DNA of 64,000 nt from Balanoglossus misakiensis (lineage: Eukaryota > Hemichordata). Positions 42,318 to 55,798 of this stretch are shown here, in pieces. The stretch spans positions 11,532,001-11,596,000 of the forward strand of contig CM082577.2 of assembly GCA_040954595.2 (NCBI GenBank), in the 5' to 3' direction. Position 1 is the first letter of the stretch, and the number at the start of each line of letters is the position of its first letter. Both the position numbers and the translations under genes were made by a program. The notes under the pieces are model-generated. The model worked only from the letters and a program-made list of their open reading frames with translations. It had not been told where the DNA came from and searched no databases.

Positions 42318-45115
42318 GTAAGTTTTATCAGCGGAATTCACCCGACGTGCCAAGCTCAATGAAATGAAATGCGGGGCCGTATGGAAAGCCGTGGTTATTT
42401 TGAGTGGAAGTATAGCGGAGCTGGCTTCTCAACATCTCCAGATGATCATCTATAAATCATATACAAACAGTATCAAAAAGTTCCAGTTTTTTTAAATAAT
42501 TTTAAACTTTATGAACGTTTGTAATGTCCATGACACGCTTTGCTGTAAAGATTTTTGACATGAGTACTAGTAACATTTTGAGAAATATAAATCATTTTGC
42601 GGGTATTTTCCAACACAGAAAAAAAAACAATTACAGACCGAGTAGACGGAAGTGTTGGGTGTTTTGTTGACCTTTAGTGAGAAATTCGGATGACTAACTT
42701 GAATGAATCCTTGGCCGTTCAACCACGGCTAGCGGCTGTCATAAACAGGAAAATATGTTAAAGTATAGATATGTCTGCGCGTGCGCATGTAGGATGTGAC
42801 AAATAAGGCAGGGCGCACAATATCAGGTGACATTGCAATCATGACGAGCTTTCTGTTGGACTGCAGATGCATATGTGGCGAATCCATGCTCAGAAATTGT
42901 ACTATATTTTCCAAAATCTTCACACGAGGAAGATAAAATTGCCAAGAGTGGTGGGTTCATAAATCAGTAGTACATTATTCAATACATGCTAGTTTTATTC
43001 CAGTGATAAACAACACATGACTATTCTTTACTATCAATCACGTGATCTTGCTATGTGACCCACGGCGTTGTCATTTCCAGATGACGGGCAAGCAATATTT
43101 CGACATCCAGTAAAAGTTTTTTCCGAGTATGTTTTACTTTAAAAGCGCCAAACACGTAATATGTATCAGGAACGGTGCCTTAACAGCCCCATGGATTTTC
43201 GTTTGCGCAGTCTTTGCCTGGACCACGTTGTTGAAGTTGCCCATCATCTGGAAATTTGAATGCTAACGTAACTGCCGCCTGGACAATTGAGGAAGCGTAA
43301 TTTGAACGGGAAAAGACCACAAATGCAATCATAGATTATTTATTGTCATTTTCCGTGCAATTGATGACTATCCTGTCAAAATATGATACTATCCATAAAT
43401 GATCACATCGACAGCGAAATAAATTGGCATATTAAAGAATTCTATAGCAAATGGACCAACACTAGTACATGTACATAACTGCTATATATGCCCATAGAAA
43501 CTCTTTAATTTAAACTTGCATCAAAATATGATGCTATCCATAAATGATCACATCGACAGCGAATAAATAAATTGGCATATTAAAGAATTCTATAGCAAAT
43601 GGGCCAACACTAGTACATGTACATAACTGCTATATATGCCCATACAAACTCTTTAATTTAAACTTGCATCAAAATATGATGCTATCCATAAATGATCACA
43701 TCGACAGCGAATAAATAAATCGGCATATTAAATCAGAGAGGCGGTAGACACATGAGTTTCCTTGGTACACCCAGGACAAGTTCTTTATTGAGAATAGTGA
43801 CGGTCCATAATTGACTTAAGAACAGAACATTCTCCCAAGGTGTTAACGCATATTCACTGGATATATTCGGCTAACAGCATGACGTCAACGTCTGCCTTAC
43901 CTCAGGCACTATAGTCACCACAAACACGTTCTGCTTCCCCGCACCCTACGGCCATGTACATGTAGGCAATGCACAGCCCTGATGACAAAACAACAACATA
44001 TTTTATAGAATTCAATAGGATACTATAAATCTTGACATTTCCATAGAATTCTATAGCAAATGGACCAACACTGTCATGATTGAATTCACCCGACGTGCCA
44101 AGCTCAATTAAATGCGGGGCCGTATGGAAAGCCGTGGTTAATTTGAGTGGAAGTATAGCGGAGCTGGCTTCTCAACATCTCCAGATGATCATCTATAAAT
44201 CATATACAAACAGTATCAAAAAGTTCCAGTTTTTAAAAATAATTTTAAACTTTATGGTCGTTTCTAATGTCCATCACACGCTTTGCTGTAAAGATTTTTG
44301 ACATGAGTACTAGTAACATTTTGAGAAATATAAATCATTTTGCGGGTATTTTCCAACACAGAAAAAAAAACAATTACAGACCGAGTAGACGGAAGTGTTG
44401 GTTGTTTTGTTGACCTTTAGTGAGAAATGTAATGACTAATGAATCCGTGGCCGTTCAACCACGGCTAGCGGCTGTCATAAACAGGAAAATATGTTAAAGT
44501 ATAGATATGTCTGCGCGTGCGCATGTAGGATGTGACAAATAAGGCAGGGCGCACAATAACAGGCGACAATGCAATCATGACGAGCTTTCTGTTGGACTGC
44601 AGATGCATATGTGGCGAATCCATGCTCAGAAATTGTACTATATTTTCCAAAAACTTCACACGAGGAAGATAAAATTGCCAAGAGTGGTGGGTTCATAAAT
44701 CAGTAGTACATTATTCAATACATGCTGGCTTTATTCCAGTGATAAACAACACATGACTATTCTTTACTATCAATCACGTGATCTTGCTATGTGACCCACG
44801 GCGTTGTCATTTCCAGATGACGGGCAAGCAATATTTCGACATCCAGTAAACGTTTTTTCCGAGTATGTTTTACTTTAAAAGCGCCAGACACGTAATATGT
44901 ATCAGGAACGGTGCCTTAACAGCCCCATGGAGTTTCGTTTGGGCAGTCTTTGTCTGGACCACGTTGTTGAAGTTGCCCATCATCTGGAAATTTGAATGTT
45001 AACGTAACTGCCACCTGGACAATTGAGGAAGCGTAATTTGAACGGGAAAAGACCACAAATGCAATCATAGATTATTTATTGTCATTTTCCGTGCAATTGA
45101 TGACTATCCTGTCAA

Positions 45116-46207
45116 GCGGACCTTCAGAACAAATCTATAAGTGTGTTTGAAAAGCATCGTTGATCAAAACACAGTTTTGTTTTGTTTTGTTTTTACAAAA
45201 TTTGTAATTTACTTGAAAGTCAAAGAATACTGCATAATAAACTCCTAAGGTACTCCTGGGCCACCTGTTTAAGCGTCGAGAATAAGGCAGGGGTCAAAAT
45301 AATGAAAGTTGATTGGAGTGGGACAAAAAAGTCAATCGTTCATGTTGCGGGTAGTGTTGTCAGGATGATTGATTTATTTTCGCCCATGCAAAATGAGACC
45401 TTATGATGCGTTGAAAAGACAACGTGTTTTAAAATATTCAATATGCATGTAATTAAGAATGGATGTAAAGGTCAATGCAAAGTAAAACTCTTTAAAACAA
45501 CTGCTCTTCAACACACCCAGTTAGTATCACTCGGTACGGCGACAAAGTCTCTTGACAGTTCGACTTGCACCAGTTGGATGATAAACAGCGGCGGTATTAA
45601 ACAAAGGTATGTTTCTTGAAGCTTTCACTATTCGACAGAGTTAGTTTCACACGCGTGTTGAACTACATTCAACGTATTAATGAAATGGACAGAATACTTT
45701 TTGAACAAAGTTGACAGTGATACTGTTTAAAAACCATCATGTGACATCAACCGGTGTGAGTATTTTGATACAATGCCTAATTGTCACAGAAATGGTCCAT
45801 AAAAACCGAGAACTTTGCGATTGCAGAACTTTCGTTATATTTTAAACATCTTGATTCCATTGGTCAGTCGGAAACTCTGTCCATTTTCCGCAGCCCCGGA
45901 AATTGCACCAAAAGGAACAGATATTGTTCTAATGTTAATGACGTAAATTTTCTGAAAGACGCATTTCTTTCGCTGTTAAACACAATCGACCGTGGTACGA
46001 TGTCCTGAAAGTGTTCACGGCATCGAATTAGTTATTTAAACGGGGCATTTTTAAACACTGTCTAATTGTGTTGTTAAAAAAAAAAACATGCGCGCGATTT
46101 GGTTGAAAATATTTTATTACAGGGTCACACGTGTATGATTCCGATTATTGAGATTATCTTAAAAACTTAATTTCAATAACAGTTTATCACATATTATTGC
46201 ATTTCAG
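45116..46207. other. AT-rich stretch between array and next gene
   Basis: No exon, repeat family or promoter is recognised here. It ends with a good acceptor (ATTGCATTTCAG) six bases before the ATG at 46214, which implies an untranslated exon further upstream. Confidence 0.4.
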
Positions 46208-46213
46208 ACAATC

Positions 46214-46423
46214 ATGATCACATCGCGATCCACAGCGATTTGGTTCTGCATGTTTGCACTACTTGTGGTGCAGATTACAGCTGCCAGCAAAAATAAGAGG
46301 AAGATTGAGGAAGAGCGAAGAATCCGTGCACTGCGTCCGAGTTTCGTCAAACGTGAACACCAAGCGCCACTGATTCACGCTGGAGACGAGAAGATAGACG
46401 AGGAATACATTGTAAAACTGAGG
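46214..46423 (+). CDS. Signal-peptide exon
   Basis: The ATG lies just behind an acceptor. Seventy codons follow: Ile-Thr-Ser-Arg, a hydrophobic core (IWFCMFALLVVQI), Thr-Ala-Ala, then a basic region (KNKRKIEEERRIR) and EEYIVKLR. A donor-like GTTAGT follows in phase 0. The tail resembles the consensus around 'Y-I-V-x-L-K' of peptidase I9 propeptides, at low confidence. Confidence 0.65.
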
Positions 46424-49400
46424 GTTAGTAGATGTTGTGGCGAACACACATTTATCGATTACAGACGGTTTGTTAGAGCCATATGGTGTTCACAACTTAT
46501 AAATTCTTTTCAAATTCACAGTCACGGTTGTGTACGCAGCTAAAAGGCATATTGGCTATATCTATAGAAATGCCCACGTCCACATGTATGGATGGACGGT
46601 TAAAACATGCCAAATAGACTGCTCGTGTGTATAGCAAAATTAAACAAAACGAAAACACGTCAGAGTCTCGTTATATTATTGGGTACATAATAACCTAAGA
46701 TATTTTTAATTGGACGCAGAAAACTAAAGAAGAGTAGAAGTCGCTCATTTTTTTCATTTCTTTGATATTGTCCAGAAGATGGGTGCTCTCAAATTACATT
46801 GACGTTTAAGGTATCAAAATCTATCTCTAAATTCTCAAAGATGACGGACAAAAACGCTGCATTTACATTCATATCTGTATCAGTTACATCAGGTTTTTCA
46901 AATAATGTGTAATTATTGCAACCATTGGTACACTCATTACATGATTTGCAACCACTTTGCACATAACAGTGTATATTGTTATGTCATTTTATTCAGGACG
47001 GCCTTACTGATGAAGAACTTGACCTGTCCCGCCTATCTGACAGATCTTCGACACCGAATAAACGCCAGGATTTTCCCGCCAATGGTGAGTAGATACAAAT
47101 TTGCTTCAATACACCCTTTTCATTTAACCACTGTTACGAATAAATACCATTCTTATTTATTTTAATGTCTAGAAAATAGCAGAATGAAGTTGATATATAC
47201 AATGTAATATTAGCACAATTCACTCCATATATGCACATACATGTCTTAAATCGTGTTATCACACCTCACGTATTATGTCGTATTCGTGATTGGCTGAGAC
47301 GCGCTCACGTGACATAGAGAAAAAGTGATATAACATGGCAAGATTTGATAAAGCCCTGTTGATATTGCCCGCTGGGTTGTTTTGGTGTTCTGCGCACGAC
47401 TTCCGCGCATAACAAACTGTCGTTCAATGGCTTCCTCCACGATCAGTCAATTCCCGCATCTATGGCTTCAAAGCGACACACAGGCTTAACACCTGTTCAA
47501 CTGGACGATATTTTACTACCGTGGCCGAAATCGACACACGGTGTAGGTTTCAAACCTACACTGTCCCTTTGCTACAAAATGCGCGCGTACGGTGTAGGTT
47601 TCAAACCTACACTGTCCCTTTGCTACAAAATGCGCGCGTACGGTGTAGGTTTCAAACCTACACTGTCTCTTTGCTACAAAATGCGCGCGTACGGTGTAGG
47701 TTTCAAACCTACACTGTCCCTTTGCTACAAAATGCGCGCGTACGGTGTAGGTTTCAAACCTACACTGTCCCTTTGGTGAAACGAAAAAAGCAAGTGTAGG
47801 TTTCCCCCTGGGTTTCAAGTAGTGTCCAGGGTTAGGACTTGAAGTTGGGCATTGAGGGACCTGAGTCCCCTAATGCCCAACTTCAAGTCCCCTAATGCCC
47901 AACTTCAAGTCCCCGAATTGCCCAACTTCAAGTCCCCGTATGCCCAACATCAAGTCTCACAATGCCCATACTTTTTCAATAATTTTTTTTGACTGCTTAA
48001 TGATGTCCGATTTTCATTCTGAAATAAGTTTTAGAGAGCAAATCTTCTCCTTTTACAACCATTAAAAAATCATACTCAACCACACTCAACTTATTTTTTT
48101 ATAGGCTATCAAACAAAACATATAATTTGTTGAAAATGACCTTTTTTAAAAATTGTTTTTTTCACACCTCCTCTATGCGATTTTGCTCTCGTTCTACGAA
48201 TAATCTCGCACATATATACACATGTTATACATCGTTCAAGAGCTAAGATTATTGGGTCTCTAACCGCTATAATTGTTTTCTCGAAAAGCAGAAATTAAAC
48301 GAGCGCTCGCCCGAAATCGCTGCCGATCTCGTAAAATTGTGCAATTACGATATGACTTCCGGTTCATGCCAAACTGGCGAACATGTTGTATTCTACGAAT
48401 TTCCTCGCACATTTCTACACATGTTATACATGGTTCAATACCTTAGAATATAGGCTATCTAACGGTAATAAGCTTTCGCTAAAAAATGCTGAAATTAAAG
48501 GAGCACTCGCACGAAATCCCTGGCGATCTGGTGATACAATGATTCTTTGTTTACATGCATGTTAAAGTATAGGGTGAATCACTGTTTCTAGGTAATGTTT
48601 GCAACACTACTGTAACACTTGGAGTGGGTCTATCTTTAAAGTGTAAGCTGTTTTGAGATCGCCAATTATTACTCTAAAACATATTGAAGACCCGATGTGA
48701 AATCTTTAATAATAAATAAACAGGTGTGGCAAAAGTAAAGTGATGTTACAGTTCTATATGAGGTTTATGAATTACCTAGTTTGTATCCATAGTTACTGGC
48801 ATTGCTGTACATGTAACAACTTTAAAAAAATGTAGGTAGTATCCCAACATGTTCTTAACAGTCTATGAAAATTACAAGCTTTAAATGACATGTTTTCTTA
48901 CTTTCCTAATTTTTTACCTATGACACCCTGTTTTCTACAGTGTAAAGCCTATGGGGCACAAACATTTTGTTTCATAATTATATTTTTATAGCTTCTTGTC
49001 TACATTTCTTAGATATTAAGGTACCCCAGAATAGAGAATTTAAATGTCTATCATTCCTGGAAAAATCAGCTCTTAAGCTCCTTTATTTTAAATTTTAGGA
49101 TAGGGTCTCTAATGTCCAAGTGTCCAAAAAAAGTATTCTTTTGTTTTTATACATGTTAAGTCTATGGGCATTATTTCAGTCTATTTTGCAACAACATTTG
49201 GAATACTTAATGGCGTCCAATCTCAAAAGTGTAAATTTTTTTATATTCTAGAACATCTCATGATGGTTTCTGGAAAGTTTCATCTCTGAAATGCTTAAAA
49301 TAAAAAAATAATCTTAAAAAAGCAAAGTGTATATTAAAAAAAAGCTAATTTACAGCTAATTTACAGAAGTTTGCTTTTTGGTCAAAAAAGTGCTTTTATG

Positions 49401-52400
49401 TTAAAATATTTAATTGTAACTTTTGTCAAGAGTTTATAGATAGACACTCTACTTGTGTACCAAATTTCGAGGTCAAAGGTCAAAGGATAATGAAATCCGA
49501 CATAGGTAAACCAACAACTATAAGCAATGGCGAAGTTGACCTTGACCTTCGAATTTCAAAATTTTTTCACCACACCACATTAAAACAACTTATTATCAAT
49601 CTATCCTGTAATTTTCAGTGGTTTCCAACTATATTAAGGGGGTGACACCGCGTACCCTAAAAAGTATGTTTTTTTCAATAGGTTTTTCCGCAATAACTTT
49701 TCAAGGTCAAGTTCAAAGTTGGTCAAATTTTAGTATGTTATAGAACTCGCCGAGACCTTTCTGAAAATATATAGTTTGTTATGGTTTATGTAAAATGTAA
49801 AAGTTTCACCAAAGGGACAGTGTAGGTTTGAAACCTACACCGTACGCCCGCATTTTCTAGCAAAGGGCAGTGTAGGTTTGAAACCTACACCGTACGCGCG
49901 CATTTTGTAGCAAAGGGACAGTGTAGGTTTGAAACCTACACAGTGTGTCGATTTCGGCCACGGTAATTTTACTGCAAACGGGCAAGTAAATACACCAAAA
50001 TCGCAACCAACAGCGCAGTATCCTCATAATTATCTGAGTTCAAAGTAGGAATAGTTGTTGGGAGATCGAGACATTTTACATTCTCAGCAACGTACGACAT
50101 GGACGCAACCCTAAGTTCTTCCTGCAGCTCGGGCATCAACAAAATTATGGTCAGAGATCACCATCCTTCGATCAGGCTAAACATCATGATATTGCCCTCG
50201 CTAATCTGTGTTATTATCTAACTTAATATAGGGGTTATTAGTATATTACACAAATTTTGGTCGATAACGCGTCGCATTCGAGTGATGTCCGTATTTTGAC
50301 GAGTTGCGAAGCAACGAGTCAAAATACGGACATCACGAGAATGCGTCGAGTTATCGACCAAAATTCGTGTAATAACCCCTTTATCATACATGCCTACCTT
50401 TAAAACAGTACGATTTGCGAAAATGCGCAGAGAAAAACAATTTCACGGCCAGAAATTTGAACCGGGCGCCCTGGGATCACGGCAGTGGCCCATAGCCAAG
50501 TGAGACAGGGCTATGCGATCAGGTGATCAACGTGTAGGCCTGAGTATTATTCTAAGGGGGTTTGCAGCTTTCATTACGATGGGTACATCCGCATTCTAAA
50601 TAAAATTGTCTACGTTCTCTTTCAAAATATCATGTTAACAAATATTTCGCATTGAGAATTCCGAAGAAGTAAAAATGATACATTCAACATGACAAAACCA
50701 CCAGCTTTGAAAACTTTATTACAGCTTCTAATAACCGAATTTTACTACACCCCTCTCTACTAGAGTCCTATGCCCCGTACGTCGCTCGCACGCGCAGAAA
50801 CTGTCACGCCGATCACTGAGTCAAGGCTGCGCTGTGTGATGATTTCAGCACGTTCTCAAAAAAAGTTCGAGACGCGGTATTTCACTGAGTAAAATACGTA
50901 TATTACTATACATCTGGCACCGAGAACAATAGAATTTAGCGTGCACTAAAAAAGCCATACGGAACGGCACGTACGGAACGCCTGTTAAATATGCCTTAAG
51001 TTTCAAGGCGCCCCAACTCACCGTGTACAGGTATGCGCTGTTATACAGACGGTTTCAAGACACCCCCACTCCAACGCACGTAAACAAAAAAGAAAGATGG
51101 CTGCTCACTGTGTCAAATGAGCGGTTTACGATCGATTGTATCGGCATTTTGGGCGTTTTGAAAGCCAAGTCACATGCAACACAAGAACTAACGGAGATGT
51201 AAGATGTATAATAACAAGGTTATTACGAAAATACCGCAAAGTATGCACGAGGACATTAGCGCAGCGCATCGCCCTCCGCTGCGCGTCGGGCGATACTCGG
51301 CGCTAATGTCCTCGTGCATACTTTTCGTAATAACCTCATAACATTCAATTCGGGCATTCCATCTGGCCAAGGTGTGAGGTGGCAGAGGCAGCAGAGCGCC
51401 CGCTAAACGACTGGATATGTAGTCTATTGTTGTTTATTGTCAACATTTCTCGTTTATTTGCCAACAATCTAAATACATATATGTAGAAGCTAAAAAATGG
51501 CGGGACGATGGCGACAAAGATTTATTATTTATCTGCTTATAACTTGCAGCGAAGCAGTACACTCATACGCATGCATCAACTTTACCACTGTACGATAAGA
51601 TTATCACATTGTTTCTCATGCTCGCCGCCATTGCAATCACAGACTTCCTCCAGGCAGAGTTCTGATCTTATCAGTGGGTCTATCTCAGACTGTATCTAGT
51701 GAGAAACCATGTACATGTATAGCCAAAATAACCAGCTACCAGAACGTATACTAAGAGTATTGAGTCAGACACAAGCTAACGCGTACCGGTGACCTCAGAC
51801 ACACGCTTGGTCCAACGTTCACCCCAACTGTGCGCTTGCGGTGGTAGACACTAGAGCGTACACCCGACGTATTATGCCAGAGAAAAATGGCGAGAAACCA
51901 AAAAAAAATGAGCTGCGCATTACGTAGTAGGCCTGGGCGAATGCATAGGGTCGCACTGTTTGCGAAATTCGAGGTCACAATTTCGTACGATCTTTGGTGC
52001 TACCGCAAAACTTGACAAATAAGCGAGACAAAATGTACATTCCCTTTCTATAACAACGCGTCGTAGGTTTGTATTAAAATTGACTCATACGACAAGCCAA
52101 AACGTCAGTAAATCCATGACAGCAAACCAAGACTATTCGGAAACATGGCAGGGCAATGTTCCAACCGAGAAAGATTTACGTGATGCATCGGAGATTTAGT
52201 ACCGTCCGGTAGATGGCATGAAGTGGGTGTACCCTCTACGGAACAATGTAGCCTCCACGTATATAACATCTGTGACGAATGAATGTTATTTAAAAATATA
52301 TCAATTATCTACCAGTATGAGTGAACTATCGAGTGTAAAGTTTCCAATGTTATTCTGCACCAGCTTTGGGCAAAGCCCTACGGGCTATCATTACTTGAGC

Positions 52401-55400
52401 ATGTATATATTTCAGTCCTTATACATCTGTATGGGATAATATTAGTACAGATTGAAAACAAGTTCCATGATAATTATCCCAAACGTTGCTGCTCATTGGG
52501 GTGAATTCCAAATGATTTACCACCTAGCCAATGCTTGTTTTATACTGTTATAACTGTTACCCCAGTTGTCCCACCCCTAAACACTGAGATTTTTGTGTTA
52601 ATGGAATCTCCTTGATCACAGGTTGTTTTTTCTCAGAAGCTTCTGGCAATGTCAGACATGTCACGCTTGTGTTTAATGCCTGTAGGGCGTCCAATATCGT
52701 CAGCGAGTTCATCAAATTTGGCTCAGTGTCTCTTCTCTTTATGAAGATAATAAAACAAAGTTTGTTGAATATGCAAATTAGGGGTAATTTATATGATATA
52801 AGCAACGGTTTCGATACAGTACCCGAAAACAAGTTCGCTGCATCTTAGAACAAATTTGATGCTGGATGTCTGGATTTTTACAGCTAATTGCACAAATTCA
52901 TTAAATTTGCAAATTAGCAATTACTAAATATGGCACTTCTAAATGTCTCACAACACAGTCAGATCCTGTCAGATAAACATTTGCAGCATGTTGCTATAAT
53001 TAAAGAAATATAGCTCTAATTTTAAAAGTTCATAAATTATGCAAATGAGCACTCTATTGATATAATATTTCTACAAGAAAACACTCTTACATTTGATGCC
53101 CCAAACATAGGACAATAATACGAAAATACTAGTAGTTCAAAATTGCCTGTTTTTAAATTTAAGTCAAACCAAACATCACAGCTACAATGACTTCGCATTT
53201 CATAACAAACTTGTCTGTATTTCCACGTTTCAGCTACAGGAAACACTCTTGAATTACTTTCAACTGAAACGGATGTTGCTGTTCAAATCAATGTCCCTGA
53301 TTTGACAGCTGTGACTGCGTGTCTCTGGGTCAAAGCTGATTCGCCGAAAGAAAAGGCTACATTGGTTTCTTACTGTATCCGCCGATTTAGCTGCAACGAG
53401 TTTCTCTTGTATGGTACAACCTCTCTGAAACTTTTCGTCAAACAGAAAAGCGCTCAGACAGGATTGGGGGTAGATGATGGCGCGTGGCATCATATGTGCG
53501 TGACATGGTCCTCAAGTGGTGGAAACTGGGCAAGTTACCATAATGGTGAATTGTTAAGCATCGGTAAAGGTTTAGTGTCTGGTGAGACTATAAGAACTGG
53601 TGGGACATTGGTGTTAGGTCAAGAACAGGATGACCGGAGAGGTAGATATGACAAATCACAGGCATTTGTTGGCAGCTTCACTCAATTCAACATGTGGTCC
53701 AGAGTTTTGACAGTTGGGGAAGTTGCCATGGTAGCACAAGACTGCTCAATTGGAGGAGATGTCTTTACTTGGAATACTGCTTCTCTCTCCATGTCAGCTA
53801 ATGCAGAGCTGGGAAAGAGCAATGTTTGCAGTAAGTTATGTTTTTAATTAGAGTTCAACTATTTAGTGTCCCTAACATAGAAGAATTCATGCGAAAGTAC
53901 TATACAAGTTGAAAACGCCTGCTATAAAATTAGAATCATTCCAAATTCCACAGCTACAATGTCTTGCATTTTATACTAAAGAAGGTTTTCTGTCTTTTCA
54001 CGTTTCAGGTGAGGGAAACACTCTCGAATTACTTTCAACTCAAACGGATGTTGCTGTTCAAATCAATGTCCCTGATTTGACAGCTGTGACTGCGTGTCTC
54101 TGGGTCAAAGCTGATTCACCGAAAAAAAAGGCAACATTTGTTTCTTACTGTATCCGCCGATTTAGCTGCAACGAATTTTTCTTGTATGGTACAACCTCTC
54201 TGAAACTTTGGGTCAAAAAGGAACGCGCCAACACAGGATTGGGGGTAGATGATGGCGCCTGGCATCATATGTGTGTGACATGGTCCTCAAGTGGTGGAAA
54301 CTGGGCAAGTTACCATAATGGTGAATTGTTAAGCAGCGGTCATGGTTTATCGTCTGGTGAGACTATAAGAACTGGTGGGACATTGGTGTTAGGTCAAGAC
54401 CAAGATGACCGGAGAGGTAGATATAATGAGTTACAGGCATTTGTTGGCAGCATCACTCAATTCAACATGTGGTCCAGAGTTTTGACAGTTGGGGAAGTTG
54501 CCATGGTAGCCCAAGACTGCTCAATGGGAGGAGATGTCTTTACTTGGAATACTGCTTCTCTCGACATGTCAGCTAATGCCGATCTGGTAAAGAGCAATGT
54601 TTGCAGTAAGTTATGTTTTCTATTAGAGTTCAACTATTTAGTGTCCCTAACATAGAAGAAATAATGCGAAAGTACTATACAAGTTGGAAATCGCCCGTTA
54701 TAAAATTAGATTCATTCCAAATTCCACAGCTACAATGTCTTGCGTTTTATATTAAAGAAGGTTTTCTGTCTTTCAACGTTTCAGGTGAGGGAAACACTCT
54801 TGAATTACTTTCAACTCAAACGGATGTTGCTGTTCAAATCAATGTCCCTGATTTGACAGCTGTGACTGCGTGTCTCTGGGTCAAAGCTGATTCACCGAAA
54901 AAAAAGGCAACATTGGTTTCTTACTGTATCCGCCGATTTAGCTGCAACGAGTTTCTCTTGTATGGTACAACCTCTCTGAAACTTTTCGTCAAACAGAAAA
55001 GCGCTGAGACAGGATTGGGGGTAGATGATGGCGCGTGGCATCATATGTGCGTGACATGGTCCTCAAGTGGTGGAAACTGGGCAAGTTACCATAATGGTGA
55101 ATTGTTAAGCAGCGGTAAAGGTTTAAAGTCTGGTGAGACTATAAGAACTGGTGGGACATTGGTGTTAGGTCAAGACCAAGATGAACGGAGAGGTAGATAT
55201 GTCAAATCGGAGGCATTTGTTGGCAGCATCACTCAATTCAATATATGGTCCAGAGTCTTAACAGATGGGGAAGTTGCCATGGTAGCACAAGACTGCTCAA
55301 TTGGAGGAGATGTCTTTACTTGGAATACTGCTTCTCTCTACATGTCAGCTAATGCAGAGCTGGGAAAGAGCAATGTTTGCTGTAAGTTATGTCTTAAGAT

Positions 55401-55608
55401 ATGATGAAAAAATGATGAACCCAACTATATAGAATATTACAGTATAGTATTTGGTGCCATCAAGAGAGGCATTGTTCATATCGATTGCACGTTATAACCG
55501 AACAACTATTAAACTAGGCACCATCCATCCATTTACCCACCTTCCTCCACATACATACATACATACATACATACATACATACATACATACATACATACAT
55601 ACATACAT

Positions 55609-55705
<97 letters not shown>

Positions 55706-55766
55706 TACATACATACATACATACATACATACATACATACATACATACATACATACATACATACAT

Positions 55767-55798
<32 letters not shown>

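Larger units (their letters stand above)
36002..45115. repeat. Tandem array of four about 2.37-kb units
   Basis: Unit starts are near 36010, 38631, 40996 and 43376. Units 1-3 are nearly identical apart from small indels and a 383-bp insertion in unit 1. Unit 4 lacks about 640 bp. Junctions hold a further 148-bp sub-repeat (with GAATTCTATAGCAAATGG and ACATGTACATAACTGC), doubled in front of unit 4. Small open frames recur in each unit but are not conserved beyond the general identity, so I call none of them genes. Confidence 0.93.

Noticed and set aside
36251-44659. Short frames repeated in every array unit (for example MKFLENIVQFLSMD on the - strand)
   Set aside because: They are as conserved as the non-coding parts of the unit, so recent duplication explains them. 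No signal, motif or splice context.
47541-47795. Regular palindromic repeats with 30-base spacers, like a CRISPR array
   Set aside because: Spacers are the same in every unit, the repeats recur inverted at 49820-49941 and the region is clearly animal DNA. It is the end of a transposon.
47462-47818. Open frames of 90-105 codons on both strands with 17-residue repeats
   Set aside because: The 51-bp repeat length is divisible by three, so any frame without a stop in one unit stays open. No other coding sign.
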